Assembly: GCA_033977485.1 (NCBI GenBank)
Contig: CM066995.1
Span: forward strand, 46,063,736 to 46,127,735
Length of the DNA stretch: 64,000 nucleotides
Direction of reading: 5' to 3'
Source: Hydrangea macrophylla
Taxonomy: Eukaryota > Streptophyta > Magnoliopsida > Cornales > Hydrangeaceae
A model generated the notes under the pieces. The model was given only the letters and a program-made list of their open reading frames with translations. It searched no databases and was not told where the DNA came from. Below, piece after piece: positions 1 to 11,235 of the stretch (positions within the stretch are counted from its first letter, which is position 1; every line of letters starts with the position of its first letter). A program made the translations under genes and the position numbers.

Positions 1-1862
1 TCGCTTAAATAGTGTGAATAGTCCCTACTACATTTTTGCGTGACTGTGTCGGCTACTATAACTCCTCTAATTCAATTTTATTTATATGTACAGAATAGCT
101 CGAAACTAAACACCTATCAGCCAAAAACTACCAAGCACACTTTTTTGTACACCTAAAGTGCTTTTTTACTTGGTGTGGGGACCCTAAAACCCACCAAGGG
201 CCTTTTAAGATTTCAAAGCCTATGAAATTTGTCCAGCCAACGAATACGTATATTCCCTTCATTGAAAAGGACTTGACTCTTTCGAGTTAAGAGAATGTCC
301 AAAAATGTCATTGGGTGGAAAATTTGTAAAAAAGCACAAATATTCTTCAAGTTTAGTATATGTGAAGTCCTTACATAGTCTTCATTATTTTAGCAATATC
401 GTATTATAGACACAATGTTCCAATTATGCAGAACGGTGTGAGGAAGACTGGTGAATGGTGATAGATCTTTTCAGCATTACTTCAGCACAAAGTTGCTGTT
501 CACCTAGAAGCCACAGACACTTTGGAAAGGCAACCACACCCGCACTGGGTGTGTACTAATTAAAGGCAGTGCTTCCTAGCTGTTCACAGACTAAATTTTA
601 ACCCTTGTTAAAACTAAATTAGCCTTAAACATATAGAAATAACCACCTCGTTGCTACAACCACCAAAACTGTAATCTATTATTCTCTTATAATGACGTGA
701 ACGGTAACTACATTAACGTGATTAGAGTCCGCTAAATTGACGTGCTACAATACACATTGTAGTACCTCCCACAGAAACTTCCCTAAGTATGAATAAGTGC
801 TCAGAAATATGACTCAAAAATATCAAATCAAAACAAATCAACGCAGTGAAGCCTTGTTTCAAATTATAAGGGGTCAGCTAGATGTGTACAATAGCCTATC
901 AACTAAAAACTGCCAAGGGCACTTTTTTGTTGACCCCATCCTGGGGTCCTTACTCATTTTTTATGCTTTCACTGTGTATGATTATGGTATTTGTCCAGCC
1001 AATTAATAGATGAGGCACAATTCTTGAGTTCGACGCATGTGTTTGCCTTACATACACCCATGGTGGTTAGAATCGTATGATTCACGCTCATGTGTTTTAC
1101 ATATATGGTTGTTAGAATCGTACGATACACGATTCGATTCAATTCTCATACCGAACGATTTGAATCATGCCTATGAATCGTTATGAATCATCTGATTCAT
1201 GGACGATTCGCTATTCGATTGTTATGCTTTCACTATGTATGATTTGGGTATTTGTCCAGCCAATTAATAGATAAGGCACAATTCTCAAGTTGGATGCATT
1301 TGTTTGTCTTACATACACCCATGGTTGTTAGAATCGTACAATTCACATGTATGTGTTTGTCTTACATATATGGTTGTTAGAATCGTACAATTCACGATTC
1401 GATTCATACGATTCATAAAAAATTTGAGTTTCGCCATATAAAAAAAAAAGGTGTTGTCTTGATTTTTGCTCGTGTTACATGCCATTCTATTTTTCACTTG
1501 TATTAGTTTACAGGTTGTTAAGTTGTAATACAATTTCTACATATAAAGCTTTTGATTGTGTGTAAAACATTCATATATGTATGTGAAGTGATGGGCTTCA
1601 CATCCTAAAAAAAAGCAACACATTAATATAGAATATATTGGTATATGTGTTTTTTATGCGTATACAAATATATTACAATCTATTTTCTAAAACAAGTGAA
1701 TTTTACGATTCACGATTCATAATTTTGGCAAACTGATTCATGATTTGACAACATTGCATACACCCCCTCCCCTCAAAATATAGATAAACAAACTTGTTTT
1801 ATCTTCAATTTTATCCTTCCACATATAGACTTACAGTTTTCAATTTGATTGTCTCTTGACAG
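1..1862. other. Upstream intron or flank of VAMP71 gene, repeat-rich
   Basis: I see no coding exon here. Because the exon at 1863 starts in the middle of the SNARE protein, this stretch is most likely an upstream intron, and the exons for the N-terminal longin domain lie left of the window. It holds diverged repeat pieces: 110-250 resembles 893-1000, and 961-1078 is repeated at 1224-1338. Between and after these copies the motif GTTAGAATCGTA(C)GATTC recurs at about 1068, 1109, 1327 and 1376. The last bases before the exon are pyrimidine-rich and end in TGACAG, a good splice acceptor. Confidence 0.6.
961..1338. repeat. Direct duplication (~115 bp, two copies)
   Basis: Positions 961-1078 and 1224-1338 share the same order of words (ATGCTTTCACT, ATTTGTCCAGCCAATTAATAG, ACATACACCCATGG, GTTAGAATCGTA) with roughly 85-90 percent identity by eye. 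The spacer is rich in GATTCGATT and ATGAATC words. It looks like a local duplication inside an old dispersed repeat. Confidence 0.6.
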
Positions 1863-2026
1863 GTGCGCAATGTTATGATAGAGAATATTGATAAAGTTTT
1901 AGAGAGAGGTGATCGCTTGGAGTTGCTGGTTGATAAAACTACAACCATGCAGGGAAATACCTTTCGCTTTAGAAAGCAAGCACGCCGTTTCAGAAGCACT
2001 GTATGGTGGAGAAATGTCAAACTCAC
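1863..2026 (+). CDS. VAMP711: VAMP71-type R-SNARE (longin VAMP7 family), SNARE-motif exon
   Basis: This is the penultimate coding exon of a vacuolar R-SNARE. These proteins sit on vacuole or late-endosome membranes and supply the R helix of the four-helix SNARE bundle that drives fusion. The 54 complete codons start VRNVMIENIDKVLERG, which holds the zero-layer arginine (LER), and continue through ELLVDKTTTMQGNTFRF and the basic juxtamembrane run ARRFRSTVWWRNVKL. The exon is framed by TGACAG at 1857-1862 and a GTATGT donor at 2027. It ends two bases into a codon (AC), completed by the first base of the exon at 7286. The wording fits the plant VAMP711/712/713 group. I cannot choose between them, and the longin-domain exons lie outside the window. 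Confidence 0.9.
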
Positions 2027-2055
2027 GTATGTTCTCTGAACTTAAACCTCATTAG

Positions 2056-2339
2056 GGCTTAGTTTGGCCCCCACGTGGTGCTTCTCCTTTTTTAAAGTTC
2101 AATTTCATGTTAATTTATTTGGTAATTGGGTTATGAGCTTTGCAAAAATTGAACTTAGGGCTTTTTTGGGGGGAGCTTTTAAAAGCTCTAGAATGGAGCT
2201 TTTAAAAGCTCAAGGTTGCTTTTTGGTTTCATGATGTCTTTTTGAAGAGTAGTGTGTCACTTGTATAAAATTATCAAACAACTTAGTAATAAATTTCATA
2301 AGCTCCTTTTAAAAAGCCACATGGGGGCCAAACTAAGCC
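2056..2339. mobile_element. MITE with ~23 bp terminal inverted repeats, TAG flanks
   Basis: The ends GGCTTAGTTTGGCCCCCACG and, on the opposite strand, GGCTTAGTTTGGCCCCCATG are near-perfect inverted repeats. TAG flanks both sides (2053-2055 and 2340-2342). Inside, AGCTTTTAAAAGCTC is palindromic and occurs twice. At 284 bp with no coding sequence it is a typical non-autonomous DNA transposon. The 3 bp flank would fit a PIF/Harbinger-like family, but I do not assign it firmly. Confidence 0.75.
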
Positions 2340-2465
2340 TAGATGGATGACCACTTGCATTGGCAATGTGCATTTTTTCTTCTAGCAAGCCATTATATAA
2401 CTTTTTTTTTTGTTTGTCTGTGTATTTGTTTTTTTAATTTTTTTGGGGTTGGGGGTGCTGGATTT

Positions 2466-3034
2466 TATGGCTGCAACTTGGGCTGGCCAATCCAAGCCCA
2501 ACCCGTAATTTACTTGGGTTTGGGCAACTTTTCTAGCTATCTTGGGCGGGCTTGTGCTAGAAAGTTCAAGCCCGAATTGAATTTGGGTGGGCTTGGGCAA
2601 AGAGATTATCAGCCTGAGTAACCCAAGCCCGAGCCTGACTTACACACACACATACATATATATATGTTTATATATCATAAATATAGTATATTCTATATAT
2701 GTATTATTTCTAACCATGAGATTTTAGTGTTTTCAATTTCGTAGTGACAAATACACTTTCAGATATTATTCAATAACTAAATCGCTTGATGGAAAGTTTT
2801 ATCTCAATTCTAAACCAAAGAATTTAGATTTGATACTCTCTTTTTGTTGTTAATCTACTCCAATTCGGGCTCAAGTCGGGCTCGGGTTTCAATACTAAAA
2901 CACTAGTCGGGCTCGGGTTGGGTAGTTAGGGCTCAAGTCGGACTCGGGCTTGGGCAGACTCTCCTAAAACTCAGGTTGAGCTTGGACAGACCTAAAATGA
3001 AGCCCTGCTTACCTGACTTGCATTGCAGCCCTAT
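2466..3034. mobile_element. Non-autonomous hAT-like element with 8 bp target duplication
   Basis: The left end reads TATGGCTGCAA and the right end, reversed, ATAGGGCTGCAA, both close to the usual plant hAT terminus. CTGGATTT occurs directly outside each end (2458-2465 and 3035-3042), the 8 bp duplication expected of hAT insertion. Subterminal regions are packed with GGGCTTGGGC and GGGCTCGGG words in opposite orientations on the two sides (about 2477-2640 and 2865-3000), probably subterminal transposase-binding repeats. The centre (2640-2850) is AT-rich. No transposase is present. Confidence 0.82.
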
Positions 3035-3242
3035 CTGGATTTAGGAAGAATTAAGAATCAAATTACAACCCAAATATATACCTCTAAGATATGGAGCGGC
3101 CAATCTAATCATGGTGACATGACTTGATTGATGAACCTGATCACTTACTCCCCAAACAGCAGGAGGAAATTGCTTATTTGATTAACCCATTGGATATGTA
3201 TATAAGTTTATGATATAGGTCTTGTACATATATATATGGCTC

Positions 3243-3367
3243 GGCTCTTAAGCGGACCTTAAAAACGGACCTAATAGACGGACCGTGTCAAAAGTGAGAA
3301 TTTCTCACTTCACACTTTTTACACGGTCCGTCTTTTAGGTCCGTTTTTTATGATCCGCTTAAGAGCC
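3243..3367. mobile_element. Palindromic MITE (125 bp hairpin)
   Basis: The two arms are inverted copies: GGCTCTTAAGCGGACC at the left and the complement of GGATCATAAAAAACGG-type sequence ending in AAGAGCC at the right. Both contain ACGGACC and ACGGACCGTGT. They meet at GTGAGAATTTCTCAC, so the whole element can fold into one hairpin. A (TG)n/(TA)n tract follows at about 3375-3420. I could not define a target duplication. Confidence 0.7.
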
Positions 3368-4897
3368 TGACTGTATGTGTGTGTGCGCGTATGTGTGTGC
3401 ATGTGTATATATATATATATCAAATTCAAATTTTCTGATACGGTGATACCACGTGTGGGACTGACTATGGCTTATCAAAGCAAATAAAATAATCAAACTG
3501 ATCGTTGGCTATATCAACTCAAAGCTGAACTGTGTTTTAATTTCATGTTTGTTAATGTATAGTTCTACCTCTTAAAACTGACCCTTTCCCGACCCAGCAA
3601 TGGCAGGAGCCTCGTGCACTCGTCTGCCCTTTTAATGTGAATTTGGTAAAGTTTTACTTAAGTCTATTATTTAGAGGGCCAGGTTACCCAATTAATTTGA
3701 TTGATTTGGTATTATTTCCTATTCTGAATGGACCGAATGGTTAAAAAGGGTAATTTGATATTTGAATTGGTTTGATTGAGTGCTCGAAACCACTTAATCT
3801 AAGAATGTCCAAACTAGTTTCCTTTTTTTATTTAACATATGTAATATCTTTTGCTTCATTTGGATCGGCAACTTGGTTTTTGTTCCCTAACATTAATGGG
3901 TGGGGTTTATTGGCTATTTCTTACATGAAAGTAGTTTCCTGTTTGAATTTTGGCATGATAATTTCTCCTTATCTCCATCTGGAAAGAAAAAAAGAAGAAG
4001 AAAATAGTTTCTAAAACCTCCGTATTATCTCAAAACAAACATGATATATATGCCAGTATTGTGATTATAATTTAGCAAAACAAAGATGGCTGTAACGGCT
4101 AATTAGTCCATAAGCTGTTCTGTTGATGCTTCACAGAACTCTCACCCTACCAAATACATGTACACTACATTTATTTGAAGGCTAAAAAACAGCTTAGTAC
4201 ATATACTTACGTCGAAGTTTCATGTTAGTCCCTCTATTGAGGATTGTTCTAATCAAGGACTTCAATGTTTAGATTTACGTACTGTAGGACAATCGCTAAC
4301 AATATGTAAAAAATGTTGTATGGAAAATAGTCACATGTTATTATGTGACACCTAAGGTGGGACTCAATCCAGACTTTTTCTGAAAACGGGGCATAAATTG
4401 AAACTTTTTGCAAAAAGGGGTTAAAAATAAGTTCTCTAACCTAATATTTCTCACGTAAGGATTGATTCACAACGTGTAACGTGATATAGCATTACAATTT
4501 TGCATCCTCAAGTGCACTACATTGACATGGGTTGAAGATTTCAGAGCATTAATTGAAACGATTCCAAGTATAAGGTTCAAAATGAATTTTTGGATAGGTA
4601 ATGAGGTGTATTTGAGCCTATTTTCAGTCAATTAGGTTGATCTGTTTCTATGTTTCTTGGCACTAGCTGCCGGTCTTAGCACACCATAGATGTTTATTTC
4701 TAGGTTTCTTTACAACTTTTGATCTGGATGCCGCTAGTGTCTCCCCCAAACAAATCCTTTTCCATGAGTTAACTCCTTATTAGTTGCATGGCGAACTAAA
4801 AGTCAAAATGGAGAAATTTTCAGATGAGGCTCTAGTACTGAAGCGTGTTACTATGTTTGGAATTTCAATTAACGTCAATCAATCCATTCCTTCGATG

Positions 4898-4960
4898 GTA
4901 GCTCGGATGGGAATGCTTCAAGGTTTTATATCAGAGGTTGCTAGTTCGAGTTCACTCTTT
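4898..4960 (+). mobile_element. Possible tRNA-derived SINE head
   Basis: GGTAGCTCGGATGG resembles a Pol III A box. About 40 bases later GGTTGCTAGTTCGAG resembles a B box, at the spacing seen in tRNA genes. The surrounding sequence does not fold into a recognisable tRNA by eye and I found no tail or target duplication, so this is at best a decayed SINE head. Confidence 0.3.
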
Positions 4961-5759
4961 AAGAGATGTGCGTGAACTGTGGGGTGTTTGCTTACATCTG
5001 GAATTTGCATTGTAGCCACGCTTCCACACTCCAAAGGACCTGTGGTTGGATGAGAATGAGTTCTTTGTGACTAATAAACAAATAGTATCAACTTAAGTTA
5101 CCCGAGATAGATGCGACCTCTTCTGGCATGCCATTATTCTCAGTAAACTTATAAGTGGCTCTTCACATCTTTATGTGTATTGTTCTAGCCGACCGAATAG
5201 GAGTGGATGAGTGAAAGTAATCCCAATTGTTTCCATTTCCCTGCTGGGCTAGGATATGTGCTATTTTCAATATTTTTATGATGATAACAAAAGAATATGC
5301 TAGTGTAGGGAATTTGACCTGTACTTTAGTTTTTCCTTGATTTTATAATTTACAAACTTTCGTGATTTGTAAAAATGAAATATGCTGATTAAATTTGTAA
5401 TCAATATCATTATATCAGTATGTATATCTATATAATGATTAAAACTGTCTTACAAATTGCACCTTTTTTGTTAAAGTTGGAGGAGTCCAAATTTTGCAAG
5501 AGTTAGTTTTTATCTGAAACTTCTAAACATGCACCTCCCTTTTTGGGGCGGCCAGAGATACCAATCAAGCCAAGTAAAAGTTTTAGTCAAGCATGAGAGT
5601 GGAGTTCGTTCAATGAACTTCTGTGAAGTTCAAAACTATATGTCACCTCAAGCAATGCAAAATTTGATGTCATTGACTCATTGTTGAGCTTTGGTTGCTT
5701 GTAATTGGTATGTCACCTTCAAGCTATGCAGACTTAAATCTGTCATTGTTGAACTTGAG

Positions 5760-5905
5760 TAATGCTATGCTTCCCATTTTGAATCCCAAATTTGGCTCCC
5801 AAGTGCTTTGTCAGTTATACCACGATCACTGCCACAACATGTGGTACAACTGTTAAGCCATTTGGGAACCAAATCTGGGATTCAAATTTGTTAAGCATAG
5901 CGTTA
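5760..5905. mobile_element. MITE with ~64 bp inverted arms
   Basis: TAATGCTATGCTT at 5760 mirrors AAGCATAGCGTTA at 5893-5905, and the similarity continues inward through GAATCCCAAATTTGG against CCAAATCTGGGATTC and on to GTTATACCAC against GTGGTACAAC. The element is nearly all arm with a short loop. It sits between two copies of TTGGTTGCTTGTAATTGGTAT (about 5690 and 5917), so the host repeat was already duplicated or was duplicated by rearrangement. Confidence 0.7.
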
Positions 5906-6620
5906 TTCATTTAACTTTGGTTGCTTGTAATTGGTATAAATTTTTGGAAGCCCATAAAATTTTATAGCTAAATTTAGTATGGCCCATCCAACTTTATGTT
6001 GGTATTTATTTCCATTGTTCCCAAACATGAGTTCCAAATTATATCCCTAGGCATCTCTCTTCTTCTGCTTCCCTGATTTCTTATTTCTATTGTGTGGATA
6101 GGTTTAGTATCAGAGTAATAGACACAATTCAACGGGGGTTGGGCTGTTGTTTAGTTTATGGTAAAAGCTTGGACTGGCAAGTGTGACTTCACGGGTTGAG
6201 TGACTTGAGTCTTGGTCTGTCTCCGGTAGCATTTTTGCGTTATCAAGACCACCACTCGGTAGCAGCCCTTCTTAGTTATAAACGCAACGTTTTTGAAGGC
6301 AGTAGTTCAATACGAATAGTGCACACTGCGTTCCAACAAAGCAGAAAAGAAAAAACTAAGAGTCTAAATTAATAGGATCTTGTTGATTTTTAAATCTAAC
6401 TTTTTTGTCAATGATATGCAATGTATAATGTAGAGGATACTCGTCGAAATGTCCTCGGTACTTGATGAGATCAATAACCTTAGTTTATTATATATGTCTG
6501 ATTTCACAAAGGTGCGTATGATGATAGTAGTGGGAAGCCCGAAGCCCTCAGCTTTGATTAAGCTGAATGGAGGCTGTGAAAATAGTTAAAATGAAAGAAC
6601 TGCAGAATTATTTGCACAGT

Positions 6621-6711
6621 CATGGAGGACCAATCATGTGCTCGGAGAGGGAATTACAAGCCTCTTTGACCACATGATTGATCCTCCATGACACATGTAA
6701 TTCCCCCTCCG
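6621..6711. repeat. Interleaved inverted repeats (A-B-A'-B' order)
   Basis: Arm A is 6621-6640 (CATGGAGGACCAATCATGTG) and its complement A' is 6671-6690 with one mismatch. Arm B is 6643-6657 (CGGAGAGGGAATTAC) and its complement B' is 6697-6711 with one mismatch. The order A-B-A'-B' is that of an H-type pseudoknot, unlike an ordinary nested palindrome. It lies in the VAMP71 intron on the transcribed strand. No function is known to me. Confidence 0.7.
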
Positions 6712-7285
6712 ACATTCATTTGGCGATTATTAGGGTAAATCCCTGGTGGATTGCCCCGACTAGGACAACTTGAATTCAAAACTTTTGTGTTGAAGCCCTA
6801 CATGGCCTTTTTTATCGAACCATTTGGGATGCAAAAAAACTGTTCGTATTGTGTGATATTATGGGATAAGCAATAATGTTTTTGATACGTTTATGATTAT
6901 GCAACAAAGGGTTTTTAAATTTTGCTCATAATTTCACATCAAGCTGAGAAAACGTGATCTAACCCTACGATTCATTCCTGAGTCACGTGCAAACAACAGA
7001 GTAACTTGCATACATCTAATATGTTAAGAAATGTTTTTTTGCTTCTTAGATGCATTGCTTTTCCCTCTCTCAAGTCTCAAAATATCATTCTTGGATCTTC
7101 TTCTAGCTTAGTATTATGCCTTAAAAACAAAATGACAGTCTAAACTATTACAGATCAACATAGCTCTGAGATCCCTGATAAGTTATATTAAATAGTTGTG
7201 GATCACATAATTAACTTAACCTGAATGGTTAGGTTTGTCGCGTTGATATCATTTTGCCTACTGATCTTTGTTTCGCATGTTACAG

Positions 7286-7376
7286 GATAGGACTAATAGT
7301 CCTCCTCCTGGTGATTATTTACGTTGTTGTGGCATTCGTATGCCATGGGCCTGCACTACCTTCTTGTCTGAAGTAA
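7286..7376 (+). CDS. VAMP711: VAMP71-type R-SNARE, terminal exon (membrane anchor)
   Basis: After the acceptor TTACAG, the first base completes a threonine codon begun at 2025-2026. The exon then encodes IGLIVLLLVIIYVVVAFVCH followed by GPALPSCLK and TAA at 7374-7376. That is one transmembrane helix and a short luminal tail, the usual C-terminus of plant VAMP71 proteins (tail-anchored, N-terminus cytosolic). The in-frame join across 5.26 kb and the family-typical CHGP-LPSC ending make the call firm. A longer ATG-started frame over the same bases (7268-7573) is in another phase and is not the protein. Confidence 0.92.
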
Positions 7377-8304
7377 CGTATTGTATTGAAGAATGTTTGA
7401 TTGTTTTCATTCCCCATGGGTTTTTGATTCGGGATGCACGGATTCTTCTTCTGTATTTATATGGTAAGTTGTCTCAGATTCTCTTTTTGCAAACTCATGC
7501 GTGTGTGTGTGTGTGTAGTGTGTCTCAGAAACTTGAATTTTCAGGTTGTACAATTCTCGATACCCTAGCTTGAAGAGTTATTATTTGTAAAGGATTATGA
7601 GTTTTTGTTGCTGAATATATAAAAGGGCCCGTCGCATTTGTTTGGTGAAAAGTATTTTTGGGTATTTAATTTGGTACTCTGGAAATTCCTTGGCGAAAAG
7701 AGAATTTCTTGATCAGCTTTTCTTATTCCTTTTAAAGGTTAGTTTGTGTGTGTAGGTATTAATTTACATTCTTAGCCAAAAAAAAAAAGGTATTATTTTA
7801 CATGTAAATTGGCTGGTGAAAATAGTTTGTAACAATGATGTTTGAGTTTTGAATTTCTTGCTTCCCATATTAAGTTGCAATCAAAGCATACGAAAATTTA
7901 CATTGAAATATAGTGTCCCAATATAAATAATGTTGATATGAATGACGTAATTAAATTCTGTGGGAAGATAGTTTTTATTAAAGAGATTTTTTCTGTAGAG
8001 ATTTTTTTTATAAAGATGTTTAACATCTGGTGTTTGCTATAGGAATTATAATTTTTTTTTTTTTGTTTGTGAAATGATGATTTCATTAAAATTTGTTTTG
8101 AAGGTTCGGTTAGCTATTTTAAAATGGGAGGCTTGATTTAAGGTCCTTAAGGTTGGTCCTTCTTGGTTTATAGGACAGCCCATTAACAATAATCCGCACA
8201 AGGACAAAAGTACAAGCCCATTTTTTCACTCCAGTCCACACCACTAACAATTCACTTTCTCAAGTCTTATTAGAGACAAAAATGTCTCTGTTTTAACAAA
8301 TCAG

Positions 8305-8308
<4 letters not shown>

Positions 8309-8357
<49 letters not shown>

Positions 8358-8560
8358 GATCTCTGTCTCTCACCACCACCACCAATCCACCCCCACCACC
8401 GACATTGCCACCACCACCACCACCGCTCTCTACCGCCACCACCACCACCGGTATTTACAGCCACCACCACCACTATCACCACCGTCAACATCGACCACCT
8501 CCATTGCCATCTGCTACCACCACCACAACTGCCATGGATGTCATCGGAACCACATAGCCA
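8309..8560. repeat. (CT)n microsatellite followed by CCA-rich tract
   Basis: A pure CT run of about 35-45 bases grades into CTCTGTCT repeats. Then come some 190 bases dominated by CCACCA and CCACCACCG on the + strand. Open frames over this tract on either strand are low-complexity (Gly/Trp or Pro/His) and I do not treat them as genes. Confidence 0.85.
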
Positions 8561-8767
8561 CCATCATCATCGTCGTGACCACCACATCCATAGCCATCGA
8601 ACAAGATCTGGATCTAGATCACCGGTCAAGATCTAGATTTAGATTTATATGCCATCACTATCGCCGCAATTTGCGAGCTCCGATGACCACCATACAAGAC
8701 AACCACCATTCATAATTCTCGCACATCCCATTGGCATGATGAGGTTATTGCAAAATTTCCATGTAAC

Positions 8768-9165
8768 ATATCCTAAGTCAAATTTGACTTAAGATGAGTA
8801 AAATTTTACTTAACTTTGATTTGTCATAGGTGAAATTTCACTTAACCTTCTCTGTGAAATTTCACTTAATTCTTTTAGTGGGGAGAAATGTTCAAGTTTA
8901 GAAGAGGTGGTGAAAATTTTCTTAGTGAAAAAATGCAATATTGAATGTAATTTCAGTTCAGAATTATCTTAAGTCAAATTTGAGTTAAGATGAGTAAAAT
9001 TTTACTTAACTTTGATTTGTCATAAGTGAAATTTTACTTAATTCTTTTAGTGGGGGGAAATGTTTAGGTTCATAAGAGGTTGTGTAAATTTTCTTAGTGA
9101 AAAAATTACACTATTGAATGTGATTTCAGTTCAGAATTATCCTAAGTCAAATTTGACTTAAGATA
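8768..9165. repeat. Tandem repeat, ~190-200 bp unit, two copies plus a partial third
   Basis: The order TAAGTCAAATTTGACTTAAG - GATGAGTAAAATTTTACTTA - TTTGATTTGTCATA - TTCTTTTAGTGGGG - TTTCAGTTCAGAATTATC occurs from 8771 and again from about 8968, and the first word returns at about 9143. Each unit contains the palindromes AGTCAAATTTGACT and AGTAAAATTTTACT. The copies differ by small deletions, so the duplication is not recent. Confidence 0.75.
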
Positions 9166-9306
9166 TTGCCTTAAGATATTCCAGTTTCACAACCAAAAAA
9201 TGACAAATCGGCCACATCTGCCGTCCAACTTCTGACCGCCGTCGTCCATGTCCATCGACCACGCTAAAAGGTATTCCACTTCTTGTTCTTTTTTTTCTTA
9301 GATCTA

Positions 9307-9309
<3 letters not shown>

Positions 9310-9340
<31 letters not shown>
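9310..9340. repeat. (GA)n microsatellite
   Basis: About 30 bases of GA repeats follow AGATCTAGCAG and pass into GTGAGTGAGTG. Confidence 0.9.
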
Positions 9341-9341
<1 letters not shown>

Positions 9342-9840
9342 GTGAGTGTTTTAGAGTGAGAGAGAGATAAAGAAACAATTTTAAAAATAGGGGAGGAAGG
9401 AAGGAGGATGACGGTCAGTGATGGTCACTGGAAATGGCGAGGTGGTGGTCATCGGAGATGGCAGTGGTGGCCGGAGACAGTGAGGCGCCAAGGGTGGTGG
9501 TCGGAGGTGATTAGGGTGGTGGTTGGAGGTGGCTAGGGTTTGGCTTGAGTTAGATGATGAAGATGGGGTATTTTGGTCTATGGATATTGGGAGGACTTAT
9601 CCCCAATGTCCACTTTAAGTTGTCCTTAATCTCAACAAAGCTCCTCTTAATGACCTTTTTTTTTTTGTTTGTTTGTTTTTGTTTTTCCCAATTTCCCTTT
9701 AAAGAATCTTCAATTTCTTGTTTATAGATTAATCCATTTTTCAACTTCTTGGAAAAATTGATTGTTGAAAAACTGTAAAAAGTAAGTTGACAAACAGACT
9801 CAATATTATTTTAATGACCTTAAATAAATCAACAATGCTA

Positions 9841-10016
9841 GGGGCACTAACAAATTTCACTAACACTCACACCCACACTCTATCTCTCTCCTAGTGGCAC
9901 TCACCCACACTCTTTCTCTCTTCTAGTGGCACTTTGGGTCCACTACGGATCTCACAGTGCCACTTGGAGAGAGATAGAGTGTGGGTGTGAGTGTTAGTGA
10001 AATTTATTGGTGCCCC
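9841..10016. mobile_element. MITE with ~50 bp terminal inverted repeats
   Basis: GGGGCACTAACAAATTTCAC at the left mirrors GTGAAATTTATTGGTGCCCC at the right, and the arms extend inward through ACACTCACACCCACACTC and TATCTCTCTC. An extra partial copy of one arm (CACTCACCCACACTCTTTC) lies inside. The element is 176 bp without coding sequence. No convincing target duplication is visible. Confidence 0.75.
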
Positions 10017-11192
10017 AAATATTACTCTTAATAATTAATTACCAAATGGGCACTTATGTGGTGTTTGATTGGCTAAATTTTGCATAGAATTATTTTCCAT
10101 AAAAATGATCACGTGACTACATTTTCCTCATTTTTGAGGAAGTTCTAAAATGTTTAACCCAAATTTGATCACCAACAGATGTAGTGATGTGACACTAGGA
10201 CTATCCGATGACACTTTTAATCAAAAAATTAATGATTTCACGATAATTATACATGACCCCACTTAACCATCAGGTCAAAATCGCATTGAGGATACAATTT
10301 TGAAACAGTAACACCATTTTTTTTCTTTTCTTTTATTTATTTTATTTTTTGCTTTTTTCGTTTTCCGTGTTTGGAAGTAAAAGTAACAAAATAGTCCAGG
10401 AATGTTATAGTACATGAATTACTATTCACACTCTATGGATGAACCAATGCACTCCATGCAGTCAATGAAGTGCATTAATTTAATTTTGGAGTGTGAATAA
10501 CAACTCTCAAAACGAAGAAAAATCATGGTGAATTATCGAAAAGCCAATGTGCCATGTAACTGGACAAGGTTTCCACTCATATGACCATCTCTGATTCTCT
10601 ATGCGTGCTAAATTCTATACCATTATTTACTGGACAAGGCTCCAAAATGATAGTTCTGTACACTTGCATATTTCCAGTTGTTCGTGATGCCCCAGATAAA
10701 TTACCCACCTCGCAGTGTCCCGCACTGCATCAAATCCTTATTTGAGATTATTTGAAAAAGTTGAGTCTGTTTGACAATCAACTTTTTATAGGGATTTTTT
10801 TTCTTCTTTTAATTTCAAGAAAACTAAAAGAGAAAAAGAAAAAGAAAAAGAAAGGGTAATTCAGAGTCTATTCGGGGATCACTATGGGAATAAGAGATTG
10901 TGTAAAAGCTTTTTACCGTTTTTGTATTGCTTTGGGAATTATAGAACTTTTAGCTTGTTCAAAAGAGTTACAATTTGTTGCTTATAAATTAAATCGAAGT
11001 TTGGTTATATATATATATATATATATAATCCCTAATGTTATATTATTTGAGTTTAAAGGACAACCGGGTTTTAATTTTGATCAAAATCCATAATTAGTGA
11101 CACTTAATCAAATCAAATCCTTATGCTACAAAATTTCACATAATTAGTTATGTCAATGAACCTTTTACTAAAATAAAAAAGGGATTGACCAG

Positions 11193-11201
11193 AGACACAC
11201 A

Positions 11202-11233
<32 letters not shown>
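11193..11233. repeat. (CA)n microsatellite
   Basis: About 40 bases of CA repeat broken once by CATA, followed by an A-run. A (TA)n tract lies nearby at 11006-11028. Confidence 0.9.

Positions 11234-11235
<2 letters not shown>

Larger units (their letters stand above)
2027..7285 (+). other. Last intron of the VAMP71 gene (5.26 kb, transposon-filled)
   Basis: The intron runs from GTATGT at 2027 to TTACAG at 7280-7285. Its two flanking exons join in frame to give a complete SNARE motif plus membrane anchor. It contains at least four short inverted-repeat transposons (2056-2339, 2466-3034, 3243-3367, 5760-5905), a tRNA-like SINE piece (about 4898-4952), interleaved inverted repeats (6621-6711) and AT-rich filler. 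The stretches 3371-4890, 4960-5640 and 5930-6600 show no coding potential that I trust. Plant introns are usually a few hundred bases, so transposon insertion explains the size. Confidence 0.8.

Noticed and set aside
4784..4975. 63-residue frame at the SINE-like segment
   Set aside because: It covers the tRNA-like boxes and has no protein similarity I recognise.
7268..7573. 101-residue ATG-started frame on + strand
   Set aside because: It overlaps the VAMP71 terminal exon in the wrong phase; the spliced frame gives a full SNARE C-terminus.
8270..8491. Gly/Trp-rich minus-strand frame
   Set aside because: Low-complexity translation of CT and CCA repeats.
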